Shown here: positions 18,627-27,365 of the stretch, one piece after another
Layout of the letters: every line of letters begins with the position of its first letter
How positions within the stretch are numbered: the first letter of the stretch is position 1
Source: Saccharothrix sp. NRRL B-16314
GTDB lineage: Bacteria > Actinomycetota > Actinomycetes > Mycobacteriales > Pseudonocardiaceae
DNA: 64,000 nt
NCBI RefSeq assembly: GCF_000716595.1
Contig: NZ_JNXC01000003.1
Location: forward strand, 372,001 to 436,000
Direction of reading: 5' to 3'
Translations under genes and position numbers: made by a program
Notes under the pieces: generated by a model
The model's input: the letters and a program-made list of their open reading frames with translations, nothing else
Told to the model about the DNA's origin: nothing
Database searches by the model: none

Positions 18627-19331
18627 GTGCGCATCCGTCGTGTCGTGACCACCCGTGAAGGTGGCGTGTCCAAGCCGCCGTACGACTCCTTCAACCTCGG
18701 CGACCACGTCGGTGACGACCCGGCCGCCGTCACGGCCAACCGGGAGCGGCTGGCCGAGGGCATCGGGCTCGGACCGGAACGCCTGGTGTGGATGGAACAG
18801 GTGCACGGGCGGACCGTCGCCGTGGTCGACGGACCCGTCGACGAGCCGCTGGAGGCCACCGACGCCGTCGTCACCGCCCGCGAACGGCTGGCGCTGGTGG
18901 TGCTGACCGCGGACTGCGTGCCGGTGCTGCTCGGCGACCCCGAGGCGGGCGTGATCGGCGCCGTCCACGCCGGACGCGTCGGCGCACGTGTCGGCGTCGT
19001 CCCGTCGACCCTGGACCGCATGGTCGAGCTGGGTGCCCGGAAGGACCGGATCGAGGTGCTGCTCGGCCCGTCCGTCTGCGGCCAGTGCTACGAGGTGCCC
19101 GCCGCGATGCGCGCCGACGTCGACAAGCACCTGCCCGGCAGCGCGTCGAAGACCAGGTCCGGCAAACCCGCGCTGGACCTGCGGGCCGGTCTCTGGCAGC
19201 AACTCGCGGACGCGGGCGTCGGCAGGCTCGGCCTGGACCCGCGGTGCACGTTCGAGGAGAAGTCGTTGTTCAGCCACCGCCGCACTCCGGGGACGGGGCG
19301 GCTCGCGGGCGTCATCTGGATGGAACCGTGA
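18627..19331 (+). CDS. pgeF: Laccase-domain purine nucleosidase/peptidoglycan-editing factor (YfiH/PgeF)
   Basis: Product of 234 residues, family DUF152/multicopper polyphenol oxidase-like, now known to be zinc proteins acting on purine nucleosides or limiting peptidoglycan errors. Metal ligands are visible: His in WMEQVHG, Cys in LTADCVPVLL and His in GAVHAGRVG; CGQCYEVP follows. It stands after ftsZ as in most actinobacteria. GTG 18627 is preceded by GAAGCT at leaderless spacing; no RBS is present. The end overlaps the next gene as GTGA. Confidence 0.88.
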   Translation: MRIRRVVTTREGGVSKPPYDSFNLGDHVGDDPAAVTANRERLAEGIGLGPERLVWMEQVHGRTVAVVDGPVDEPLEATDAVVTARERLALVVLTADCVPVLLGDPEAGVIGAVHAGRVGARVGVVPSTLDRMVELGARKDRIEVLLGPSVCGQCYEVPAAMRADVDKHLPGSASKTRSGKPALDLRAGLWQQLADAGVGRLGLDPRCTFEEKSLFSHRRTPGTGRLAGVIWMEP

Positions 19332-20026
19332 ACCGGCGCGAAGAGCTGGCCCTGTCGCTGGCCGAGGTCAGGGAGCGGATCGCCGCGGCGTGCGCGGCGG
19401 CCGGCCGCTCGCCGGACGAGGTGGACCTGCTGGCCGTCACGAAGACGTTCCCGGCCGAGGACGTGGCGATCCTGAGCGACCTCGGGCTGACCGACTTCGC
19501 CGAGAACCGCGACCAGGAGGCCAACCGCAAGACGGCCGAGTTCGCGGGGCTGCGGCCGGGCGCGCCCGCGAAGTGGCACATGGTCGGCTCGCTCCAGCGG
19601 AACAAGGCGAAGTCCGTCCTCCGCTGGGCGCACCGGATCGACACGGTCGACTCGGTCCGGCTCGCCGACGCCATCGCCAAGGCCGCGGTCGAGCCGGTGG
19701 AGGTGCTGATCCAGGTCAGCATCGACGGCGACGAGGCCCGCGGCGGTCACCCGATCGGTGACCTTCCGCGACTGGCCGATCACATAGCACTATCGAGTGA
19801 ACTTCTCCTGCGGGGTGTGATGACCGTCGCACCCCTTGGGATGTCTCCAGAGGTGGCGTTTGCCTCTCTATATGAAGCGGTAACCCGCTTGCGGGACGAT
19901 CATCCCGATGCCACCGTGATCTCGGCGGGGATGAGCGGTGACCTTGAGGACGCCATCGCGCGGGGATCCACCTGCGTGCGTGTCGGAACAGCGTTGCTGG
20001 GCAGCCGGAGGCTAGCCTCGCCGTAA
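19328..20026 (+). CDS. PLP-homeostasis protein, YggS/PLPBP family
   Basis: A 232-residue single-domain TIM-barrel PLP-binding protein that buffers pyridoxal phosphate; no known catalytic reaction. PLP lysine is in LLAVTKTFP, with FAENRDQEANRK, KWHMVGSLQRNKAKS and, near the C-terminus, ISAGMSGDLEDAIARGST and VRVGTALLG as phosphate-binding loop. GTG 19328 overlaps the pgeF stop. The last 80 codons are less GC-rich than the rest of the gene. Position between pgeF and sepF is typical. Confidence 0.9.
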   Translation: MNRREELALSLAEVRERIAAACAAAGRSPDEVDLLAVTKTFPAEDVAILSDLGLTDFAENRDQEANRKTAEFAGLRPGAPAKWHMVGSLQRNKAKSVLRWAHRIDTVDSVRLADAIAKAAVEPVEVLIQVSIDGDEARGGHPIGDLPRLADHIALSSELLLRGVMTVAPLGMSPEVAFASLYEAVTRLRDDHPDATVISAGMSGDLEDAIARGSTCVRVGTALLGSRRLASP

Positions 20027-20096
20027 CTGTCCGGAACCTCTGGGACGGCCGCGACGTCCTTCGGGTAGGGATCTCGGCGGAGGAAGGGCTCAAGCC

Positions 20097-20714
20097 ATGA
20101 GCGGGTTTCACAAGCTGAAGGCCTACTTCGGGATGGTTCCCGCCGAGTACGCCGACGACCCTGCCGCCTACGAGGAGGACCGCCGCTACGCGGACTACCG
20201 GCCCGAGTACACGGATTCGGAGGAGTACGAGCCCTACCCCGAGCAGCGGACCGCACGTCGTCGTTCCTTCAACGGCTACCGCGCCGAGCTGGACGAGGCG
20301 GACGACTTCGAGCCGGAGCGCGGCGCTCGTCCACGGCGTTCGTGGAGCCCCGAGACGCAGGGCGCGCTGGCCGTCGAACCGCAGCGTGAGCCCGTCGGCA
20401 GGCTGCGACCCGCGGCCGACCCGCCGAGCCACCCGCTGGGCCGCATCACCACGCTGCACCCGCGCAGCTACAACGAGGCGCGGACCATCGGCGAGCACTA
20501 CCGCGACGGCACGCCGGTGATCATGAACCTCACCGACATGGACGACGCGGACGCCAAGCGGCTGGTCGACTTCGCCGCGGGGCTCGCGTTCGCCCTGCGA
20601 GGTTCAATCGACAAGGTGACGAACAAGGTGTTCCTTCTCTCACCGCCGAACATCGACGTGACGGCTGAGGACCGGAGGCGCCTCGCGGAGGGCGGGTTCC
20701 TCAACCAGCCCTGA
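20097..20714 (+). CDS. sepF: Cell division protein SepF
   Basis: Anchors FtsZ to the membrane in actinobacteria, which lack FtsA. It has 205 residues. An amphipathic N-terminal helix (MSGFHKLKAYFGM) is followed by a long acidic/Arg linker to about 115 and the conserved core TLHPRSYNEARTIGEHYRDG, IMNLTDMDDADAKRLVDFAAG and KVFLLSPPNIDV. GGAGGAAGG lies upstream of ATG 20097. Confidence 0.95.
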   Translation: MSGFHKLKAYFGMVPAEYADDPAAYEEDRRYADYRPEYTDSEEYEPYPEQRTARRRSFNGYRAELDEADDFEPERGARPRRSWSPETQGALAVEPQREPVGRLRPAADPPSHPLGRITTLHPRSYNEARTIGEHYRDGTPVIMNLTDMDDADAKRLVDFAAGLAFALRGSIDKVTNKVFLLSPPNIDVTAEDRRRLAEGGFLNQP

Positions 20715-20734
20715 GTGATGGCACAGTTGACGCT

Positions 20735-21019
20735 GTGGATGCCCTCTGGCTCGTGGTCTACTACGTGTTGTTCTCGTTCTGGCTGCTGCTCACGGCGCGT
20801 GTCGTCGTGGAACTCGTTCGTAGTTTCGCCAGAGGATGGCGGCCTGCGGGCGGTGTCGCGGTGGCGCTTGAGACCGTCTACACCGTGACCGATCCCCCGG
20901 TCCGGCTGCTGCGTCGGATCATCCCGACGGTGCGGATCGGGGGCATCGGACTGGACTTGTCCATTATTGTGCTGTTGCTGGTCGTTATCATTCTGATGCG
21001 AGTAGCCGATCCCAGGTGA
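20735..21019 (+). CDS. YggT-family small membrane protein
   Basis: A 94-residue protein with two hydrophobic helices (about 4-25 and 74-90) around a basic loop ending in DPPVRLLRRIIP, the YggT signature. In Gram-positive bacteria these genes sit between sepF and divIVA and support membrane organisation at division; the exact function is unknown. GTG 20735 gives the first conserved residues. ATG 20718 is in another frame. Confidence 0.88.
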   Translation: MDALWLVVYYVLFSFWLLLTARVVVELVRSFARGWRPAGGVAVALETVYTVTDPPVRLLRRIIPTVRIGGIGLDLSIIVLLLVVIILMRVADPR

Positions 21020-21064
21020 GGGGACCAGGGATGTCCACAGCCCAGGAGTGCGTGAGGTGATCTG

Positions 21065-21889
21065 ATGCCGTTGACCCCCGCGGACGTGCACAACGTCGCG
21101 TTCAGCAAGCCGCCGATTGGCAAGCGGGGCTACAACGAGGACGAGGTGGACGCGTTCCTCGACCTGGTTGAAGGCGAGCTCGCTCGCCTGATCGAGGAGA
21201 ACAACGACCTGCGCCAGCAGGTCGAGCAGCTCGACCAGCAGGTCGAGACCGCGCGTGCCGACCTCGAAGACGCCCGGGCGAAGGTTGCCGCGGGTGTCGG
21301 CCCGAGCCGTGTCGTCGACGAGCCGCGCAGGCTCGCCCCGGTGCCGCCCCCTTCGGCGCTGGAGCAGACCGCTCCCGGTGGCGGCGGCGGTGGTGGCGAC
21401 CACCACGTGCAGGCCGCCAAGGTCCTGGGCCTGGCCCAGGAGATGGCCGACCGGCTCACCGGTGAGGCCAAGGCCGAGGCCGACGGGATGCTGTCGGAGG
21501 CGCGGACCAAGTCCGAGCAGCTGTTGTCCGAGGCGCGGTCCAAGGCCGACACGATGGTCAACGAGGCGCGCACGCGTGCCGAGACCATGCTCAACGACGC
21601 GCGAACCCGCGCCGAGACGCTGGAGCGGCAGGCCCGCGAGAAGGCCAGCGCGCTCGACCGCGACGCGCAGCGCAAGCACGCCGAGGTGATGGGCAACATC
21701 ACCCAGGAGAAGAACACGCTCGAGAAGCAGATCGACAAGCTTCAGACGTTCGAGCGCGAGTACCGCACCCGGCTCAAGACGATGCTCGAGTCGTCGCTGC
21801 GCGACCTCCAGGACCGGGGTCCTGCCGCGCCGTCCGACGGGCGTCAGCAGGGTGGCTACTCCTTCGGGGCACGCGCCGAGGCCGGCTGA
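21065..21889 (+). CDS. wag31: Polar growth coiled-coil protein DivIVA/Wag31
   Basis: A 274-residue coiled-coil scaffold that marks cell poles and directs apical wall growth. The N-terminal membrane-binding domain ([21 protein letters not shown]...[10 protein letters not shown]) is canonical. A first coiled coil (about 38-75), a Gly-rich break (GGGGGGG near 105) and a long second coiled coil with tandem [22 protein letters not shown] heptads follow. The heptads are repetitive at DNA level (GAGGCGCG words at 21500-21620). It is the last gene of the dcw group. Confidence 0.95.
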   Translation: MPLTPADVHNVAFSKPPIGKRGYNEDEVDAFLDLVEGELARLIEENNDLRQQVEQLDQQVETARADLEDARAKVAAGVGPSRVVDEPRRLAPVPPPSALEQTAPGGGGGGGDHHVQAAKVLGLAQEMADRLTGEAKAEADGMLSEARTKSEQLLSEARSKADTMVNEARTRAETMLNDARTRAETLERQAREKASALDRDAQRKHAEVMGNITQEKNTLEKQIDKLQTFEREYRTRLKTMLESSLRDLQDRGPAAPSDGRQQGGYSFGARAEAG

Positions 21890-21917
21890 TCGGCGTTGCT
21901 GATCTAGTCTGCTGGAC

Positions 21918-22433
21918 GTGCTCTACATAGTCCTGCTGTTGGTGCTGGCAGCCCTGGGGTTGCTCGTGCCCGCGCTGACCAGCGCCCAGACCTATTGGGC
22001 GTGGTTGTCCGTGGGTGCGAGCGGGGCCGCTGCGGTGGTCCTCGTGCTCGACTGGTGGCTTCGTCACCGGTCGGGCGCCCCGGCTGCCGGCACCGGCACT
22101 GTTGATCATCAGGTTACCGTTGGTGATCATCAGGGCGGGACGGGGGTCGAAGACGCTCCGGGGCCACCTGACCAGGCAGAAGTCGAGCCTGGCGAGGAGG
22201 ACACGGACGCCGGCGACGCCCTCGTCGTGAGCGAGCTCACCCACGAGGTGCGGGTGCTGGACGAACGTCCCCGCTACCACCTCGCCGCGTGCCCTTGGCT
22301 AGCGTCACGGGCGTCTCTGGGCCTGCCGGTCAACGAGGCCCGCCAGCTCGGCTTCACGCCGTGCGCGGTGTGCCGCCCGGACTCCAGCCTCGCGGCCGAG
22401 AAGCGGGCCGACGCCGAGCGCCCCACCCCCTGA
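21918..22433 (+). CDS. Two-helix membrane protein with C-terminal CxxC-like motif
   Basis: Product of 171 residues. Two membrane helices at about 1-18 and 27-45 precede an acidic linker, and a C-terminal module YHLAACPWLA...EARQLGFTPCAVCRPD has three cysteines, a layout seen in actinobacterial proteins next to wag31. Function is unknown; a metal site is possible. TAGTCT (21905-21910) lies 7 bp before GTG 21918, so the start is set by a leaderless promoter. Confidence 0.7.
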   Translation: MLYIVLLLVLAALGLLVPALTSAQTYWAWLSVGASGAAAVVLVLDWWLRHRSGAPAAGTGTVDHQVTVGDHQGGTGVEDAPGPPDQAEVEPGEEDTDAGDALVVSELTHEVRVLDERPRYHLAACPWLASRASLGLPVNEARQLGFTPCAVCRPDSSLAAEKRADAERPTP

Positions 22434-22508
22434 CCCCCGCGTGCCCTTCGCACGGGTACCGCTCGTCTCGGGGAAAAGCGGTTTGCGTGCTTCGGCTACC
22501 CTGGGAGG

Positions 22509-22712
22509 TAGCAAGGCGTTGATCCGGCCATCACCGGGGAGCCTCCGGAAGAACGGGCGCGAGCCCTAGTAGAACCGGACGGGAGCGGCCCGTCACAGCC
22601 GTAGAAGAGAGGCCAGTGCCTTCGCGCCCTGGCAAGCGGGGTGGTACCGCGGTGCGCCGTGACCGGCGTGTCGTCCCCGTGAGCCGGTTGGACGCACGCG
22701 AGGAGCAGCACG
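22509..22712 (+). ncRNA. T-box leader of ileS (isoleucine, ultrashort stem I)
   Basis: The -10-like TACCCT (22497-22502) predicts a start near 22509. GATCCGGCCATCACCGG holds the short specifier stem with an ATC isoleucine codon at 22530-22532. The T-box core GGGGTGGTACCGCGG (about 22638-22652) includes TGGT, which pairs with the uncharged tRNA 3' end. There is no T-run terminator, and the ileS Shine-Dalgarno AGGAG (22701-22705) lies just downstream. That fits the translational T-box class known for actinobacterial ileS: uncharged tRNA-Ile would free the ribosome site. Confidence 0.92.
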
Positions 22713-25700
22713 ATGGCCTACCCGAAGGCAGGCGAGGGTTCCGTTCCCTCCCAGCCGTCCTTCCCCGCCCTCGAAGAGGGTGTCCTCGACTTCTGGAAGT
22801 CCGACCGGACGTTCCAGGCGTCCATCGACGCCCGCCCCGCCGGGGACAACGGGGCCAACGAGTTCGTCTTCTACGACGGCCCCCCGTTCGCCAACGGCCT
22901 GCCGCACTACGGCCACCTGCTCACCGGCTACGTCAAGGACGTCGTCCCGCGCTACCAGACCATGCGCGGCAAGCACGTCGAGCGCCGGTTCGGCTGGGAC
23001 ACCCACGGCCTGCCCGCCGAGGTCGAGGCGGAGAAGCAGCTCGGGTTCTCGTCGAAGAGCGAGATCGAGGCGTTCGGCATCGAGAAGTTCAACGAGGCCT
23101 GCCGCACGTCGGTGCTCCGGTACACCGACCAGTGGCGCGACTACGTGACCCGGCAGGCCCGCTGGGTCGACTTCGACAACGACTACAAGACCCTCGACCT
23201 GGACTACATGGAAAGCGTCATGTGGGCCTTCAAGACCCTGTGGGACAAGGGTCTGGTCTACGAGGGCTTCCGGGTGCTCTGGTACTGCTGGCGCTGCGAG
23301 ACGCCGCTGTCCAACACCGAGACCAAGATGGACGACACGTACCGGGACCGGCAGGACCCGGCGGTGACGGTCGGCCTGCGGCTGGAGACCGGCGAGCTGG
23401 CCCTGGTGTGGACGACGACGCCGTGGACGCTGCCGTCGAACCTGGCCGCCGCCGTGCACCCGGACGTGGACTACGTGACGGTCGAGGCGAACGGCGAGCG
23501 CTACCTGCTCGCCGAGGCCCGCGTGCCCGCGTACGCCCGTGAGCTGGGCGAGGAGCCGCCGGTCGTGGCCCGCTGCAAGGGCGCCGACCTGGTGGGCCGG
23601 AGGTACGCGCCGCCGTTCGACTTCTTCGTCGGCCGGGAGAACGCGCACCAGGTGCTGGCCGCCGACTACGTCACCACCGAGGACGGCACGGGCATGGTGC
23701 ACATCGCCCCCGCCTTCGGTGAGGAGGACAAGCTCGTCACCGACGCGGCCGGCATCGAGGTCGTCGTGCCGGTGGACGCGCACGGCCGGTTCACCGTCGA
23801 GGTGCCGCCGTACGAGGGGTTGCAGGTCTTCGAGGCCAACAAGCCGATCATCCGCGACCTGAAGGAAGCGGGTCTGCTGCTGCGCCACGAGACCTACGAC
23901 CACCCGTACCCGCACTGCTGGCGGTGCGACAACGCGCTGATCCAGCGCGCGGTGTCGTCGTGGTTCGTCGCGGTGTCGCGGTTCAAGGACCGGATGGTCG
24001 AGCTGAACCAGCAGATCAACTGGGTGCCCGAGCACATCAAGGACGGCCAGTTCGGCAAGTGGCTGGAGAACGCCCGCGACTGGAACATCTCCCGCAACCG
24101 GTTCTGGGGCTCGCCGATCCCGGTGTGGGTGTCGGACGACCCGGAGTACCCGAGGGTGGACGTCTACGGCTCGCTGGACGAGCTGGAGCGCGACTTCGGC
24201 GTGCGCCCGACGGACCTGCACCGGCCCACGATCGACGACCTGACCCGGCCCAACCCGGACGACCCGACCGGGAAGTCCGTGATGAGGCGCGTGCCCGAGG
24301 TGCTGGACTGCTGGTTCGAGTCCGGCTCGATGTCGTTCGCCCAGGTGCACTACCCGTTCGAGAACTCCGAGTGGTTCGAGGACCACTACCCGGGTGACTT
24401 CATCGTCGAGTACAACGGCCAGACGCGCGGCTGGTTCTACACCATGCACGTGCTGGCCACGGCGTTGTTCGACCGGCCCGCGTTCCGCAACTGCGTGGCG
24501 CACGGGATCGTGCTGGGCGACGACGGGCAGAAGATGTCCAAGTCGCGCCAGAACTACCCGGACGTCAACGAGGTGTTCCACCGCGACGGCTCGGACGCCA
24601 TGCGCTGGTTCCTGATGGCGTCGCCGATCCTGCGCGGCGGCGACCTGGTGGTGACCGAGCGCGGCATCCGCGACGCGGTGCGGCAGGCCGTGCTGCCGTT
24701 GTGGAACTCCTGGTACTTCCTGGCCCTGTACGCCAACGCGGACGGGGTCGAGGGGAAGTGGCGGACGGACTCGGGGCACGTGCTGGACCGGTACGTGCTG
24801 GCGAAGACGCACGACCTGGTCGCGGGCGTGACCGCGCAGCTGGACGAGTACGACATCTCGGGCGCGTGCGCGTCGATCCGGGAGTTCCTGGAGGTGCTGA
24901 CCAACTGGTACGTGCGCCGGTCGCGGGACCGGTTCTGGTCGGGCGACCAGGACGCGATCGACACGCTGCACACCGTGCTGGAGGTCGTGTGCCGGGTGGC
25001 CGCGCCGTTGCTGCCGCTGACCACCGAGTCGGTGTGGCGCGGGCTGACCGGTGACCGGTCGGTGCACCTGGCGGACTACCCGTCGGCGGCGGACCTGCCC
25101 GCGGACGCCGCCCTGGTGGACGCGATGGACAAGGTGCGGCAGGTGGCGTCCACGGCGTTGTCGCTGCGGAAGTCGAACAGGCTGCGGGTGCGGCTGCCGC
25201 TGGCGAAGCTGGTGATCGCTTCCGCGGACGTGGCGCAGCTGGAGGCGTTCGCCGAGGTGCTGCGGGACGAGGTGAACGTCAAGGAGGTCGAGCTGACCAC
25301 CGACGTGGACGCGCACGGCCACTTCGAGCTGGCGGTCAACGCGCGTGCCGCCGGGCCGCGGCTCGGGCCTGAGGTGCAGAAGGTCATCAAGGCCGTGAAG
25401 GCCGGTGACTGGCGGGAAGTGGACGGTCGCGTCGTGGCGGCCGGGATCGAGCTGTTCCCGGAGGAGTACGAGCAGCGACTGGTGGCCACGGACAGGGGTG
25501 CGACGGCGGCGCTGCCGAACGGCGGCGGGCTGGTCGTGCTGGACACCGTGGTGACGGAGGAGCTGGCGGCCGAGGGCATCGCCCGTGACCTGGTGCGCGT
25601 GGTGCAGCAGGCGCGCAAGGACGCCGGGTTGGACGTGTCCGACCGGATCGCCTTGACGTTGCAGCTGCCGCCGGCCGTCGACGCGGCGGTGCGGCAGTTC

Positions 25701-25820
25701 GAGGTGTTCGTGAAGGAGGAGACCTTGACCGGGTCGGTCGAGTACGGCGAGGTCACCGAGGGCTCGGACGGCGTCGTCGGTGAAGGTCGGCAGGTCCGGG
25801 TGGCGGTCGCCCGGGTCTGA
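22713..25820 (+). CDS. ileS: Isoleucyl-tRNA synthetase
   Basis: Class Ia synthetase of 1035 residues that charges tRNA-Ile. The HIGH motif appears as HYGH (about 65-68), the KMSKS motif is intact near 607-611, and the editing domain has [13 protein letters not shown]. Zinc-like cysteines CWRCET and HCWRCDN are present in the middle. The long C-terminal domain ends in ...VRVAVARV. The length fits the eukaryote-like IleS2 group. It is controlled by the T-box directly upstream and ends at a strong terminator. Confidence 0.96.
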   Translation: MAYPKAGEGSVPSQPSFPALEEGVLDFWKSDRTFQASIDARPAGDNGANEFVFYDGPPFANGLPHYGHLLTGYVKDVVPRYQTMRGKHVERRFGWDTHGLPAEVEAEKQLGFSSKSEIEAFGIEKFNEACRTSVLRYTDQWRDYVTRQARWVDFDNDYKTLDLDYMESVMWAFKTLWDKGLVYEGFRVLWYCWRCETPLSNTETKMDDTYRDRQDPAVTVGLRLETGELALVWTTTPWTLPSNLAAAVHPDVDYVTVEANGERYLLAEARVPAYARELGEEPPVVARCKGADLVGRRYAPPFDFFVGRENAHQVLAADYVTTEDGTGMVHIAPAFGEEDKLVTDAAGIEVVVPVDAHGRFTVEVPPYEGLQVFEANKPIIRDLKEAGLLLRHETYDHPYPHCWRCDNALIQRAVSSWFVAVSRFKDRMVELNQQINWVPEHIKDGQFGKWLENARDWNISRNRFWGSPIPVWVSDDPEYPRVDVYGSLDELERDFGVRPTDLHRPTIDDLTRPNPDDPTGKSVMRRVPEVLDCWFESGSMSFAQVHYPFENSEWFEDHYPGDFIVEYNGQTRGWFYTMHVLATALFDRPAFRNCVAHGIVLGDDGQKMSKSRQNYPDVNEVFHRDGSDAMRWFLMASPILRGGDLVVTERGIRDAVRQAVLPLWNSWYFLALYANADGVEGKWRTDSGHVLDRYVLAKTHDLVAGVTAQLDEYDISGACASIREFLEVLTNWYVRRSRDRFWSGDQDAIDTLHTVLEVVCRVAAPLLPLTTESVWRGLTGDRSVHLADYPSAADLPADAALVDAMDKVRQVASTALSLRKSNRLRVRLPLAKLVIASADVAQLEAFAEVLRDEVNVKEVELTTDVDAHGHFELAVNARAAGPRLGPEVQKVIKAVKAGDWREVDGRVVAAGIELFPEEYEQRLVATDRGATAALPNGGGLVVLDTVVTEELAAEGIARDLVRVVQQARKDAGLDVSDRIALTLQLPPAVDAAVRQFEVFVKEETLTGSVEYGEVTEGSDGVVGEGRQVRVAVARV

Positions 25821-25832
25821 CGCAGCCGTGGC

Positions 25833-25876
25833 ACGTGAAGGGGGACCGGGAGCTTTTGCCCGGTCCCCCTTCACGT
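25833..25876 (+). terminator. Strong hairpin after ileS
   Basis: An 18-bp perfect stem (25833-25850 with 25859-25876) closes an 8-nt loop AGCTTTTG. It lies 13 bp after the ileS stop and, being symmetric, could also terminate the convergent SRPBCC gene. It is the strongest intrinsic terminator in the window. Confidence 0.85.
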
Positions 25877-25915
25877 TGCGCGCGTCCGGGTGCCGGTGTC
25901 CGGGGTGGACGCCGG

Positions 25916-26374
25916 TCAAGCGGGTTGCTTGACGCTCCGCTTGGCCGCTGCGTACATCATCCGGACCCAGGGGGACCACCGGGCCCGGTGCACGGGCGGG
26001 TGGCCGAGGGCGTTGGCGGCTTTGTCGAACAGGTCCTCGATGAGCGCGTCGTGCAGCCACCGCACGGCCAGCGGCCAGCCGAGTCGCATCAGGCCACGCG
26101 TCCGTCCGGTCAGGACGTGCCGGAGCCCGCCCGGCACGGCTTCCAGCGTGTGCGTCCCTACCAGCCCGAAGCCGGGCCCGAAGGTGAACTCGACGCGCCG
26201 ACCGGGGACGTAGTCGGTGCAGCTGTAGCGGACGAACCCGTGGCCGCCCTTCGCGCCGACGCCCAGCGGCCGGTCGAGGACCAGCGGCGGCCAGGCGGAG
26301 GGCCACAGCTCCACCACCTCGTCGATCACGCCCGCGCTGTCGGGGATCTGCCGGACGTGCACGTTCTCGATCAT
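25916..26374 (-). CDS. SRPBCC/polyketide cyclase-like protein
   Basis: A 152-residue soluble START/SRPBCC-like protein: MIENVHVRQIPDSAGVIDEV at the start of strand one, ELWPSAWPPL, a beta-rich middle (FTFGPGFGLVGTHTLEAV) and an amphipathic C-terminal helix. The ligand is unknown. ATG 26374 follows GGAGG by 5 bp. It is divergent from a TetR gene and shares a 17-bp inverted repeat operator, so it is probably that regulator's main target. Confidence 0.75.
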   Translation of the reverse strand: MIENVHVRQIPDSAGVIDEVVELWPSAWPPLVLDRPLGVGAKGGHGFVRYSCTDYVPGRRVEFTFGPGFGLVGTHTLEAVPGGLRHVLTGRTRGLMRLGWPLAVRWLHDALIEDLFDKAANALGHPPVHRARWSPWVRMMYAAAKRSVKQPA

Positions 26375-26380
26375 CGCAAC

Positions 26381-26427
26381 CTCCATACGCCACCGTATGT
26401 TCGGTGACCGTACGGTAGCGTATGGAG
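26381..26427. promoter_or_regulatory. TetR divergent operator (17-bp inverted repeat)
   Basis: The left arm 26381-26397 and right arm 26411-26427 are inverted copies with a single mismatch, separated by 13 bp. The arms read TACGGTAGCGTATGGAG on the right. They overlap the TAGCGT (26416-26421) that is the likely -10 of the TetR gene and abut the SRPBCC ribosome site. Probably bound by the TetR protein. Confidence 0.7.
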
Positions 26428-26429
26428 CC

Positions 26430-26978
26430 GTGGCAAGGCGGACGCAGGACGACTGGACCGGGGTGGCCCTCAGGGCGCTCGCCGAGGGCGGGGTGGCGGC
26501 CGTCGCGGTGGAACCCCTCGCGGCGCGGCTCGGCGCGACCAAGGGCAGCGCCTACTGGCACTTCCCCAACCGGGAGGCCCTGCTCAGAGCCACCCTCGAA
26601 CGCTGGGAGCGCAAGCGCACCGAGGCCGTGATCGAGATCGTCGAATCGGTGTCGAACCCGCTGGAGAAGCTGCGGCTGCTGTTCGGCAGGGTGCTGGAGA
26701 ACGTCGAGGACAGCGCGGTCGAGCTGGCCCTGCTCGCGGCCAAGGACGACCCGGTCGTGGCACCCGTGCTGCGCCGCGTCACCGACCGGCGCATCGGCTA
26801 CCTGGAAGACCTTTTCGGTGAACTCGGCTTCACCGTCGAGCAGGCCCGCCAGCGGTCCGTCCTCGCCTACTCGGTCTACCTCGGGCAGGCACAGCTGCTG
26901 TCGTCCGCGCCGGACCTGGTCAAGGCGCGGCGGGCGCTGGTGGAGGAGACGCTGACCGTCATGACCCACCGTGCCTGA
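26430..26978 (+). CDS. TetR-family transcriptional regulator
   Basis: Product of 182 residues from GTG 26430, placed 8 bp after TAGCGT. N-terminal HTH (VALRALAEGGVAAVAVEPLA...GATKGSAYWHFPNREALL) is standard TetR; the C-terminal ligand domain has no obvious effector. It probably represses itself and the divergent SRPBCC gene through the shared operator. The open frame reaches 26397, but that would start inside the operator. Its stop overlaps the DUF167 gene start. Confidence 0.88.
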   Translation: MARRTQDDWTGVALRALAEGGVAAVAVEPLAARLGATKGSAYWHFPNREALLRATLERWERKRTEAVIEIVESVSNPLEKLRLLFGRVLENVEDSAVELALLAAKDDPVVAPVLRRVTDRRIGYLEDLFGELGFTVEQARQRSVLAYSVYLGQAQLLSSAPDLVKARRALVEETLTVMTHRA

Positions 26979-27252
26979 TGTGTTCCGGTTCACGATCCGG
27001 GTGAAGCCGGGTGCGAAGCGCGAGGCCGTCGGCGGCCGGTGGGGTGACGACGCGCTCGTCGTCGCGGTCGCCGCACCCGCCGTGGAGGGCAAGGCGAACG
27101 AGGCCGTGCGGAAGGCGCTGGCGAAGGCGTTCGGCGTGCGGAAGCAGGACGTGGACGTGGTCGCGGGCGAGCGGGGCCGGGACAAGGTCGTCCAGGTCGA
27201 TCACGCACCGACCGGCGCCGCCGAGCTGTTGGCCCGACTGCTCGACCGCTAG
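26971..27252 (+). CDS. DUF167/YggU-family protein
   Basis: A 93-residue protein covering the whole DUF167 domain: FTIRVKPGAKREAVGG, VAVAAPAVEGKANEAV and the terminal VVAGERGRDKVVQV. A conserved small alpha/beta fold of unknown function. GTG 26971 overlaps the TetR stop by 8 bp in another frame, so the two are co-transcribed. Confidence 0.88.
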   Translation: MPDVFRFTIRVKPGAKREAVGGRWGDDALVVAVAAPAVEGKANEAVRKALAKAFGVRKQDVDVVAGERGRDKVVQVDHAPTGAAELLARLLDR

Positions 27253-27365
27253 CCGCGATCTTCGGCCGGTGGCGCTCCGCTCTGTTCCGGATTCGTCCAT
27301 CCCGGTGTCACCAGGGAGAATGACCCGACGGGTGACAACAGCGGTGACGACGGCGTGGAGGTCGA

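Noticed and set aside
22593..27185. Open frame of 1530 codons on the minus strand opposite ileS
   Set aside because: It is a codon-bias shadow of ileS and neighbours in high-GC DNA, with Arg/His/Val-rich nonsense and no domain. Only the SRPBCC gene within this stretch, in another frame, is supported.
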